Positions 8,088-15,900 of a DNA stretch of 23,703 nucleotides are shown here, piece by piece. The translations under genes were made by a program, and so were the position numbers. Within the stretch, counting starts at the first letter, position 1, and every line of letters begins with the position of its first letter. Source of the DNA: UBA6165 sp044233745. GTDB lineage: Bacteria; Bacteroidota; Bacteroidia; Flavobacteriales_D; Crocinitomicaceae. The notes under the pieces were generated by a model. It made no database searches. It saw only the letters and a program-made list of their open reading frames with translations, and had not been told where the DNA came from. The stretch lies in assembly GCA_044233745.1 (NCBI GenBank), contig JBIIJN010000038.1:1-23703 (forward strand). Direction: 5' to 3'.

Positions 8088-9731
8088 ATGAGGTATTTCA
8101 TAATTCTATTTTGTTTTTCAAGTGTTTGGCTTCTTGGTCAAGATGTTAAAGTCACGCTTTTATCTTCCAAAAATGAAGTAGCCGTGGGTGAACAATTCAC
8201 GGTTACACTAACGGCAAATGTGAAAGGCAGCGGCGACGTTAAAATGCCGGAAGGTTTAGAGATTTTAGCTCGGATGAACGGAAGCAGCAGCAGTTCAATC
8301 AACGGCAAACAAAGCTACGAAGCAAGTCTTACTTTAACTGTGGTTGCAAGTCAAAAAGGCACTTTTACAATTCCAGGCGCTACTTGGAAATATGGTTCAT
8401 CCAAAATAGCGAAATCCAACGAACTAAAAATCAAGGTTGTTGGAGGAAACAGCGGAACTTCGTCTGCGTTACAAAACATGCCGCAAGTAGAAGCCAATGG
8501 AAAGCACTATGCTATTTTCAGCACCAATAAAAGGGAAGTTTTTGTTGGCGAACCCTTTGTGATTTCTGGTAGAATTTACTTTGATGGTCATATTGTAGAT
8601 GCCAATTCAATCAAATTATACGATAGCGACTTGATGATACATAAAACAGATGTGGCAGGCAATAATGGAGCTTTGAATGTGACGGGCGAACAGTATAATG
8701 GTCGCATGTACGAAAGCATTTTACTTTTCGAAGAACTTATCGTGCCTCAACAATCGGGTGATTTAATTTTTGATCCGTTTTCAATCAATGTAGGGTACCA
8801 AAAGGGGTTTTTTAGTTCAGGCTTTAAGAACTTGGTTTCAAATAATTTCCAAATCAAAGTATTTCCTCTTCCTCAGGGAGCAAAGCCAGGTTTCGATGGC
8901 GCTTTGGGTAAATATACCATCACGACTTCTCAGGATATCAAGAACAATTTGAACGCCGGAGATGTCTTCACCTACAAAGTGAGACTTGAAGGCTCAGGAA
9001 ATATTCACATGCTCAAACCAATCACCTTGAATCTTCCAAAAGGCTTGATTTTATATGGTGACCCAGTTGTTGATAATCAGGTTTTCACAACCAAAAAAGG
9101 AGCTCACGGCCATATAGATTATGAGTTTGTGATTCAAGTTCAAAACGGTGGTTCTTATGACTTCGTACCCTTTGAATTTGCCTATTTCAACCCGGAGACA
9201 AAATCACATCATGCACTTGATGTGCCCAATTTGCGCTTTTCTGCTTCGGGTGACGAATTGAATCCGGAAAACAATGAAATTGCTGAAGCAACTGAGGAAT
9301 CTTCTTCATCTTGGTGGAAAACACTTTTATTCTTGGGTTTAACCTTTGGAGCAATCGGCATTGGCGTGGTTTATTTCCTTAAGAAAAACAAATTGAACAC
9401 AGAAGCTAAGAAAGCCAAAAAGCCGAAAGTGGATGCCCGTGCAATAGCTTTAAAATCATTAGAATCTTTGTCTGCAACTGACCTCAAAGAAACAGCAGAT
9501 GCTCTTGAAAAAATCATTTTGCAGTATTTCCGAGACTTAACGATGAATGATGAACTTTTGCTGGATCAGTCTTGGTTTAGTGAAGAAGCCTCAAAATATA
9601 ATATCCCCGCAGATTTAGCCTTGAATTGGGCAGCGCATTTCGATAACATTCAAGCGATAAAATATGCTGGATTTGGTTTGCTAAATGCTGAGGAGTTGGT
9701 CGTGAAAACGAGGGAGTTGGTGGGGGGTTAA
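8088..9731 (+). CDS. batD: BatD: oxygen-tolerance membrane protein
   Basis: The product has 547 residues from ATG 8088; an in-frame TTG at 8076 would lie inside batC. A signal peptide (1-17, ending WLLGQ) is followed by repeated immunoglobulin-like beta domains: VKVTLLSSKNEVAVGEQFTV at the start, KREVFVGEPFVISGRIYFDG near 150 and a third near 290. A single membrane helix (about 413-431, after SSSSWWKT) leads to a basic linker (KKAKKPK) and a cytosolic helical domain to the C-terminus. This fits the BatD family. It closes the operon, and its stop overlaps the stop of the convergent lipoprotein gene with no terminator between them. Confidence 0.93.
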   Translation: MRYFIILFCFSSVWLLGQDVKVTLLSSKNEVAVGEQFTVTLTANVKGSGDVKMPEGLEILARMNGSSSSSINGKQSYEASLTLTVVASQKGTFTIPGATWKYGSSKIAKSNELKIKVVGGNSGTSSALQNMPQVEANGKHYAIFSTNKREVFVGEPFVISGRIYFDGHIVDANSIKLYDSDLMIHKTDVAGNNGALNVTGEQYNGRMYESILLFEELIVPQQSGDLIFDPFSINVGYQKGFFSSGFKNLVSNNFQIKVFPLPQGAKPGFDGALGKYTITTSQDIKNNLNAGDVFTYKVRLEGSGNIHMLKPITLNLPKGLILYGDPVVDNQVFTTKKGAHGHIDYEFVIQVQNGGSYDFVPFEFAYFNPETKSHHALDVPNLRFSASGDELNPENNEIAEATEESSSSWWKTLLFLGLTFGAIGIGVVYFLKKNKLNTEAKKAKKPKVDARAIALKSLESLSATDLKETADALEKIILQYFRDLTMNDELLLDQSWFSEEASKYNIPADLALNWAAHFDNIQAIKYAGFGLLNAEELVVKTRELVGG

Positions 9732-10129
9732 ATCCTCAACTTCTTTATCCTACTCACTGGCCCCGGACATTTCATTTCATGGCATTTCACGCAGGCATCA
9801 ATAGCGATATTGAAGTGCTCTTTGGCATTGTCGGGGTCGTTATAAATTTGGTGTTGGGCGTCAAGAAATTGTTGGGCGTGTTCTTTGAAAAAATCGTCCA
9901 TTTCTTGGTTTTGCGTCATTTTTGCTTGGAGGATATTCTCGAAATTTGAGGGAAATTCGCCTAATTCTTCACCGCTGAGTATGCGTTCGCGCAGTTGCTC
10001 GTTGATGTGCGCCATTTGTTTCATTAACGAAGCCATTTCTGAGACTTCGTACATTTCAAATTCCTTTTCATTGTTGCTGCACGAATTCAACAAGAACGAA
10101 AAAGCACACAGCGTTAATATCTTATTCAT
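9728..10129 (-). CDS. Lipoprotein with a CxxCH heme motif, cytochrome c'-like
   Basis: The 133-residue protein begins with an SpII signal peptide (LLNSC, lipidated Cys17). The rest is almost entirely helical and carries one CVKCH motif (113-117) close to the C-terminus, followed by another cysteine in EMKCPGP (Cys121). One CxxCH at the end of a roughly 115-residue helical domain is the layout of class II cytochromes (cytochrome c' / Cytochrom_C_2), and methionines in the first helix (MASLMKQMAH) could supply a distal ligand. Covalent heme attachment and a periplasmic electron-transfer or gas-binding role are inferred. It follows the DUF4920 gene by ten bases on the same strand, and its stop codon overlaps that of batD on the other strand. 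Confidence 0.7.
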   Translation of the reverse strand: MNKILTLCAFSFLLNSCSNNEKEFEMYEVSEMASLMKQMAHINEQLRERILSGEELGEFPSNFENILQAKMTQNQEMDDFFKEHAQQFLDAQHQIYNDPDNAKEHFNIAIDACVKCHEMKCPGPVSRIKKLRI

Positions 10130-10139
10130 AATCAGGATT

Positions 10140-10610
10140 TTACTTCTTGATTTTTACGCCCAATGCAATCACGTGCGGCGCATAATCTTCATCTTCATCC
10201 AGTTCTTCCTCCACATATTCCTCACCAGCATCTTCCGCATAGTGACGTTTTTCAGCGGCTGAATCTGCTTTCCAAAATGCTTTTCCGTAAATGATGGCTT
10301 CTGAACTGCCAGCGTTTAGTGGAACAAAAAATCCATAATCCAAGAAAGTTACACGAGCCACATAGCCTTCGTCTAAATCAACCTCCATCCAACAGCCTTT
10401 TTTCTGGCAAACAGCATCAATTTTAGATGAAAACGTAACAAGAGCGGTATCGCCAATTTCGATTTCGTCAAATAAATCATCCATTTGTCTGGCAGTCAAA
10501 GTGTCTTTGGTGATTTCGAAATCTTGTCCAAATGTTTCGTAAGGATCGCTTTTACAAGCTGAAAACACAAGTGTTAGTGCGACTATTGTGTATAAAAATT
10601 TCGTGTTCAT
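10140..10610 (-). CDS. DUF4920-family lipoprotein
   Basis: The 156-residue product starts at ATG 10610 (a GTG at 10628 would overlap the promoter). It has a lipoprotein signal with lipobox FSAC (Cys19). The core, about residues 25-118, contains the DUF4920 hallmark CQKKGCWM (68-75), with two cysteines four residues apart, and the DYGFFVPLNA segment that follows. DUF4920 proteins are envelope proteins of unknown function; the conserved CxxxxC could bind metal or form a disulfide. A strongly acidic stretch (about 129-143) precedes a basic end. A TACCTTTG box lies 17 bases upstream, and the heme lipoprotein follows ten bases after the stop, so the two probably form one transcript. Confidence 0.88.
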   Translation of the reverse strand: MNTKFLYTIVALTLVFSACKSDPYETFGQDFEITKDTLTARQMDDLFDEIEIGDTALVTFSSKIDAVCQKKGCWMEVDLDEGYVARVTFLDYGFFVPLNAGSSEAIIYGKAFWKADSAAEKRHYAEDAGEEYVEEELDEDEDYAPHVIALGVKIKK

Positions 10611-10627
10611 TTTCTTTAGATTTTGCA

Positions 10628-10635
10628 CAAAGGTA
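10628..10635 (-). promoter_or_regulatory. Bacteroidota -7 box for the DUF4920/heme-lipoprotein unit
   Basis: On the minus strand this reads TACCTTTG, an exact match to the Bacteroidota -7 consensus TAnnTTTG. It ends 17 bases before ATG 10610, implying a leader of only about ten bases. No convincing -33 TTG is seen at the usual spacing. Confidence 0.6.
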
Positions 10636-10910
10636 TTGAAATGTTGTGGTTTCAGGAAAATTGATTTTGTGATTTTTGTCAGTGAACTGCTAAATGAAGG
10701 AATTTGAATGACAAGATTGTTGAAAGCAGCATTTTTGGGTAATAGTCGTAAATAACGGTTAAAGTAAGGCTAACGGTTACTATGAGACTATCAGTTTCTG
10801 CACATCTCATAAATTCTCTAGACATACTGCTAATCATACTTTATACCAAACCATAATCATCTTCATTTTGTTATGTATTCAAAGGCACATGAGCCCCAAA
10901 ACATTTTCCC

Positions 10911-10918
10911 TACCTTTG
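10911..10918 (+). promoter_or_regulatory. Bacteroidota -7 box for sufS
   Basis: TACCTTTG matches TAnnTTTG and is followed by GCAAAAG, a context common in Flavobacteria promoters. It ends 17 bases before the sufS ATG at 10936, exactly as for the divergent DUF4920 gene. It also argues against an upstream ATG at 10873, which would place the promoter inside the coding region. A -33 element is not clear. Confidence 0.6.
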
Positions 10919-10935
10919 CAAAAGATTACAACAAG

Positions 10936-12156
10936 ATGAAGTCATTTAATGTAGAACAAATTCGAGCTGATTTCCCAATTTTAAGACGTGAGGTTTACAA
11001 CAAACCCTTGGTCTATCTCGACAATGGTGCGAGTTCACAAAAACCGAATTTGGTGATTGATGGCGTTCGAGCGTACTATCAAAACGAAAATGCCAATATT
11101 CACCGTGGCGTTCATTATCTTTCGCAGGAAGCAACAACGCGTTACGAAGATGCGCGTGAAACAATTACCAAAGCCATAAATGCCAAGCACAACCACGAAG
11201 TGATTTTCACAAAAGGTGCAACTGAGAGTATCAATTTGGTGGCTTTTTCTTTCGGAGAGCTCCTGCAAAAAGGCGATGAAATACTCATTTCACACATGGA
11301 GCATCACGCCAATATTGTTCCTTGGCAAATGTTGTGTGAGCGCAAAGGCACCGTTTTGAAAGTAATCCCCATGCTTGAAAATGGCACGCTTGATATGATG
11401 GCTTTTGATACATTGTTGACAGAAAAAACAAAATTATTGGCTGTGGTTCATATTTCCAATACGCTCGGCACAATCAATCCAATAGAAGAAATGATTGCAA
11501 AAGCGCATCAGGTTGGTGCTAAAGTATTGATCGATGCCGCGCAAAGCATTCAGCACCAGTGTTTGGATGTGCAGGCTTTGAATTGTGATTTTTTGGTTTT
11601 CTCCGGACATAAGGTTTTTGCACCTACGGGCACTGGCATTTTATACGGTAAAGAGGAATTGTTGAACGACATGCCGCCTTATCAGGGTGGGGGAGATATG
11701 ATTGATCGCGTTACTTTTGAAAAGACAATATACAATACCTTACCCCATAAATTTGAAGCGGGAACACCACATATTTCAGGCGGAATTGGACTCGGCTTGG
11801 CATTCGAATACCTCAACAGCATAGATTTTGAAGGCGCCATGAAGCATGAAAAGGCCTTGCTTGAATATGCTACCGAGAAATTGCTGACCATTGATGGATT
11901 ACGTATTTATGGAACAGCTGACAATAAAGCATCAACGATTTCATTTCTCATTGAAGGAGTGCATCCCTTTGATGTCGGGGTCTTGCTTGACAAACAGGGC
12001 ATTGCCGTGCGCACAGGCCACCATTGCACGCAACCCATTATGGATTTTTACGGAATTCCGGGAACCGTTCGGGCTTCTTTTGCTTTTTATAATAATTTTG
12101 AGGAGGTAGATGCGCTTCACAAAGCCTTAGAGCGCGCTGCTGGTATTTTGAGATAA
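10936..12156 (+). CDS. sufS: SufS cysteine desulfurase
   Basis: This 406-residue PLP enzyme removes sulfur from cysteine, giving alanine and an enzyme-bound persulfide for iron-sulfur cluster assembly. The PLP lysine is in SGHKVFAP (K226), and the persulfide-forming cysteine is in RTGHHCTQP (C364). Both positions and the total length coincide with E. coli SufS when ATG 10936 is used. The PLP-contacting EHHANIVPW (about 122-130) and DAAQSIQH (about 200-207) are also present. It is a cytoplasmic group II desulfurase. An upstream ATG at 10873 was rejected because the added 21 residues are not typical and would overlap the promoter box. sufE follows ten bases after the stop. The sufBCD scaffold genes are not in this window. 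Confidence 0.96.
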   Translation: MKSFNVEQIRADFPILRREVYNKPLVYLDNGASSQKPNLVIDGVRAYYQNENANIHRGVHYLSQEATTRYEDARETITKAINAKHNHEVIFTKGATESINLVAFSFGELLQKGDEILISHMEHHANIVPWQMLCERKGTVLKVIPMLENGTLDMMAFDTLLTEKTKLLAVVHISNTLGTINPIEEMIAKAHQVGAKVLIDAAQSIQHQCLDVQALNCDFLVFSGHKVFAPTGTGILYGKEELLNDMPPYQGGGDMIDRVTFEKTIYNTLPHKFEAGTPHISGGIGLGLAFEYLNSIDFEGAMKHEKALLEYATEKLLTIDGLRIYGTADNKASTISFLIEGVHPFDVGVLLDKQGIAVRTGHHCTQPIMDFYGIPGTVRASFAFYNNFEEVDALHKALERAAGILR

Positions 12157-12166
12157 TACTACACTT

Positions 12167-12583
12167 ATGCAAACCATTAACAATATTGAACAAGAAATCA
12201 TTGAAGAATTTGAAATCTACGATGATTGGATGGATAAATACGAGTTTCTAATCTCCTACGGCAAAGAATTGGCCCCCATGGACGAAACGCTTAAAACCGA
12301 CGACCGTCTCATCAAAGGTTGTCAAAGTAAAGTTTGGGTCGATGCTTCTTTTGATGGAGAAGTCATGAACTTTTCGGCAGATGCAGACGCCATTGTGACC
12401 AAAGGAATTATCGGGCTTTTGGTGCGCGTGCTCGACAAACAAAAACCAGAAGACATCGCCAAAGCGGAATTGAAATTCATCGATGAAATTGGCCTGAAAG
12501 AACATTTAAGTCCTACGCGCTCCAACGGACTTGTGAGCATGGTCAAACAAATGAAAATGGCAGCTATTCAAGCTTTATCATGA
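12167..12583 (+). CDS. sufE: SufE sulfur acceptor protein
   Basis: The 138-residue cytoplasmic protein takes the persulfide from SufS and passes it to the Suf scaffold, enhancing desulfurase activity. The catalytic cysteine is in LIKGCQSKVWV (Cys52, equivalent to Cys51 of E. coli SufE). Length and the two-part alpha/beta pattern fit the family. It lies ten bases after sufS, in the same transcript. Its TGA stop overlaps an ATG (ATGA at 12580-12583) that opens a lipoprotein-like reading frame. Confidence 0.95.
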   Translation: MQTINNIEQEIIEEFEIYDDWMDKYEFLISYGKELAPMDETLKTDDRLIKGCQSKVWVDASFDGEVMNFSADADAIVTKGIIGLLVRVLDKQKPEDIAKAELKFIDEIGLKEHLSPTRSNGLVSMVKQMKMAAIQALS

Positions 12584-12687
12584 TTCAAAGGAATAGCATA
12601 TCAAATTCGATTTGCTTCATGATTCTTTTCGTGTTTTTGTCTTGTGGCGCCGAGAAATCTGCGTCAAGCAAAACTCAAACATGCTAA
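12580..12687 (+). pseudogene. Short lipoprotein leader, probably a truncated gene
   Basis: A 35-codon frame begins at an ATG that overlaps the sufE stop. It encodes a good lipoprotein signal (basic start, hydrophobic ILFVFL, lipobox FLSC with Cys22) and then only 13 more residues (GAEKSASSKTQTC). Real lipoproteins are rarely this short, so it looks like the start of a gene whose remainder has been lost. Its last 24 bases overlap the 3' end of the opposing DUF433 gene, placing a likely recombination junction at about 12660-12690. It could instead be a genuine tiny lipoprotein. Confidence 0.5.
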
Positions 12688-12855
12688 AAAGTCTTTATGT
12701 TCTAAATCCGGATAATCTTCTAACAAATCAGCAATCGTCATCCCCGATGCCATTAATTCCAACATGTGCTCAACGGTATAGCGCATACCACGTATTGTTG
12801 GTTTGCCATGACAAATGTTGGGGTCAACTGTGATTCTAGTTAAAAGAGATTCCAT
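12664..12855 (-). CDS. DUF433 antitoxin-type protein, solitary
   Basis: The 63-residue product starts at ATG 12855 (MESLLTRITVDPNICHGKPT). It matches the DUF433 pattern: ITVDPNICHGKPTIRGMRYT, followed by a helix-turn-helix-like LELMASGMTIADLLEDYPDL. DUF433 proteins are usually VapB-like antitoxins paired with a downstream DUF5615 PIN-like toxin; here no toxin gene follows. The usual C-terminal continuation after the LAFA position is missing: the frame stops at LSFA, so the protein is about 10-15 residues shorter than typical. An extension to a start at 12912 adds unrelated residues and was rejected. It points toward sufE and meets the truncated lipoprotein frame head-on. Confidence 0.75.
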   Translation of the reverse strand: MESLLTRITVDPNICHGKPTIRGMRYTVEHMLELMASGMTIADLLEDYPDLEHKDFLACLSFA

Positions 12856-12921
12856 AACTTTTTTTTTCAAAAATAGATATATAATTCGATGTGACACAAA
12901 CGAAGAACACATGATAAGTGC

Positions 12922-15900
12922 TCAAAACATCGCCCGCATTTCAACTCCGCCTGCGTGAATCATTCGGTTGCCTTCAGATTTTCTGCCGTTGTAGCGAATA
13001 GAAAGCTGCAAGTTCTTCCCTAAGTTGCGTTGGTAATTCAAAGTCCATGTATAATTCAAGCCAGGCCGCAAAGATTCGAGCATTTCAAATCCAAGTGCGC
13101 TGTTAATCGCTCCGTTGTAGTCGATTTTTAATACGTTCATTGTGCCCGAAAGCGTGCCTTTTTGTGGTTGATTGTATCTAAACTCGATACCAAAATCATT
13201 GATCAAGGCACGTTCGCCATCTGCTACAAATACGTTTTGTTTGTCTTCGTAACGAAAAGTGGTAGAAATCCGCAGTTTGGTGTCGGGCTGATAAATGAAT
13301 TCCGGGAAGACTTTGAAATAGTTGATTTGGAAGTCGCGCCCTGTGGTATATTGTGCAAATGAAGCTTTCTGACCAAATTCATAACTTGTTTTTAGCGTGA
13401 ATTTCTGTTTGATGTTCCAACGGAAATTGAACTGATGGAACTGGGTCAAACGCTCATCAAATCCATTGGCCAAAAGTAATTTATTGGTGAACCTAGAAAA
13501 TGTGTAGTCGCCTCCCGCAATTTGATTGGTTCGATTAAAGAAAATGGAATTTCTGTAGGAAGCACTTTCTGAAATCAAAGTGGTATCGTTGCTGCGGTCG
13601 GTAAATGGATTGATATTGGATCTGAAATCGCCATTTATTTTCCGGTTCAAACGAATTTGTGTTTGGTTGGATACCCGCGATAAAAATCCCAAAACACCTT
13701 TTTTCTTGCTCCAAATTTTCTCTGGATGCAAGAAAATACTTTGACTAAACTCATTAGAAAATGTTCGGATATATTCATTCGATGGTGTGAAAATCCGCAC
13801 GTAATTGGCTTCATCAGCATACAGCGCTATTTCAAATTCATTCAAATCTTTAATGCCATCAGCATTGTAATCGCGCCAAACATAAACACCACGGCCTGGC
13901 AATACTTCGATATAAATAAACTCGCGCTTCAATTCCAAACCGCTCCCCAATTCGTAAAATGTACTGGTTCGTAAGGCGCCTTTCCACAGATTTACACTAT
14001 GTTCGAGCCTTCCCAAAAATGTGTTTTCTGGTTGAATGTTGATCAAGGTGCTATCTACAATGCGCAAATTTCTATAATTGATATTCATCCGCAATTGGGT
14101 TTTGGTATTGCTGACCCAATCATAGGTGGCTCCAAAATTTCTTGCACTTGTAGCCAAACCAAAATTAGTGGCATTACTCAATTTGTCATCGCGTTGGCGG
14201 TAATACACTTTGAATTTATTTTTAATGGTGTCGCTTTGTGTGATATAAAATTGCCAATCATAAAAATGGTAGGTGTTTTCCTGTACTATCGGACTGATAA
14301 AATCTTGTTCAATTCGATTGTATTCATGTTCGTCCATGAATCCTATTTTCAAATATTTGAAACTCTGAGAAACATCAATTTTGTGGCGAATGAAAAAGGA
14401 ATTTTTGATGCCTGAAGTGTTTACCGCATTGCTTGTCCATTTGATTTGGAATCCTTTATCTGCCCATTGGCCGTCGGTATTGGCTTTCAAGCCAAAAAAA
14501 TCATCGCCCCAACTGAAGAGATTGCCATTCAAGGTCATAAAACCTTTATTTTTGTGTAGAATGCGCGCTCCTGTATTCGCAATAAGTTGATAACCCGATG
14601 CTTGTGTGTGCAGAATGTTCCAATCGCGGTCAAATTCTGCGGTTCGAAAACGTTCTATGGGCACAAAATTTCGCCCCGTAAATTCTATACCCGTGTTGGT
14701 TTGAAGTTGCCACGTTGGAAGGCTGTCGTTGCTGAGTTTGTGCTGCGATTTTAGGATAAATTTCCCCGCCACGGATACGTTGTCGTCGCGGTCTAAACTC
14801 GAAAAGGTGTTCACATCGTTGTTGCTCAACGCTACTTCACTAAAAAGTTGTAAATCTTTGCCGAGGTCAATTTCTACACCACTTGTAATCATTTGTCGCT
14901 GTTTCGGTGTCACAACCAAGCGCACAGGTCTATAATTGCCTTGAGGCACACCGTTTATGGGCTGCACCCAACGGTAAACTCTTCCAACGGCGGTGAATCG
15001 ATCAAACACATAATCGCCTTGTCCTTGAGCTACTTGACTAAAAGTTACGGAATAAACCGCCGAATCGGGTGCAACGCAAAATACCATCACAGAATCATAG
15101 CCCAAACTATCCACCATTTTATACATCACTTGATTGTCGCGAAATCCAACGGAATCGATACCATTCACCACTGCATCTTGCAAATTATCACCAATTTGAG
15201 AGATAAAAAAGCGCTGTTCTGGTGTTAAATCTTGCTGCACAGGCTGGTTTTTGGCATCTTGTTCAGAATAAACGTTGAACCAAGTTTTCACAGAACCTTT
15301 TTCATACAACATGCCAGCATTGAATAGCGACCGTGCATAATTTTGGTCGGCATATTGAAATTCAACAATTATTCTGGAGTCTTTGTCAATCGGGCGTTTG
15401 GTGGTAAATATGATTTCTGATGTGTTGTAATTCATGATGTAGTCATATTCCTGACCGCGCTGAAGTTCAACACCATTCAAAAAAACGCGCTCAGAACCAG
15501 AAAGAACAATGATAAACGGCTCATTTTCAGCCCCTCTTAATCTATATGGACCTTGATTGCCCTCCACGCCGTCAATGAGCTGTCGGTTGAATTTGCCCCG
15601 TGAAAAGGCTCCTGATCCATAAACGCTCATCTTGCCTTTTTCAGGTGAATTAAACAGGTTGTATTGTGCCGTTAGTCCCTGCGCCCGCTTGTTGTAGGTC
15701 ATGAAGTATCCTTTCGGCGTTCGTGCCCAAAAGTCACCCGCAATGAGTTTGAAATCATCGTTATAAAGTTGAATGAACAATTGGTCAAATTCCTGTAGTT
15801 TATTCGTAGTTCCATCAGGCTGAATGGGAATATTATCGTCGGTGAGCGTTGCCAAAATGTTTAAATTCTGAGAAATCTCCCCAGAAAGTTGAATGTTCAT

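Larger units (their letters stand above)
10611..10935. other. Divergent intergenic region between the DUF4920 gene and sufS
   Basis: About 325 bases without a credible gene. It contains a -7 box for each divergent gene, one at each end. In the middle are two copies of the 9-base near-palindrome TAACGGTTA (10753-10761 and 10771-10779), 18 bases apart on centres. An ATG at 10708 opens only a 15-codon frame that I do not regard as a gene. Confidence 0.6.

Noticed and set aside
2406..9731. Possible defence or phage-related MoxR/VWA system
   Set aside because: The full set of DUF58, BatA, BatB, BatC and BatD in canonical order identifies the known Bacteroidota bat operon. No effector such as a nuclease or protease is encoded.
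9885..10262. Open frame of 125 codons on the + strand opposite the two lipoprotein genes
   Set aside because: It is the antisense shadow of the heme-lipoprotein and DUF4920 genes, both of which have convincing signals and motifs. The + strand translation has no recognisable family.
10708..10755. Tiny 15-codon open frame in the DUF4920-sufS gap
   Set aside because: Too short, with no supporting start context, promoter or conservation that can be judged here.
12664..12912. Longer 82-residue version of the DUF433 protein
   Set aside because: The extra 19 N-terminal residues are hydrophobic and lysine-rich, come from an AT-rich gap, and are not part of the family. The conserved start MESLLTRITVDP fits ATG 12855.
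13999..14415. Open frame of 138 codons on the + strand within the large outer-membrane protein gene
   Set aside because: Antisense to a long, well-formed coding sequence; no promoter, signal or domain is visible.
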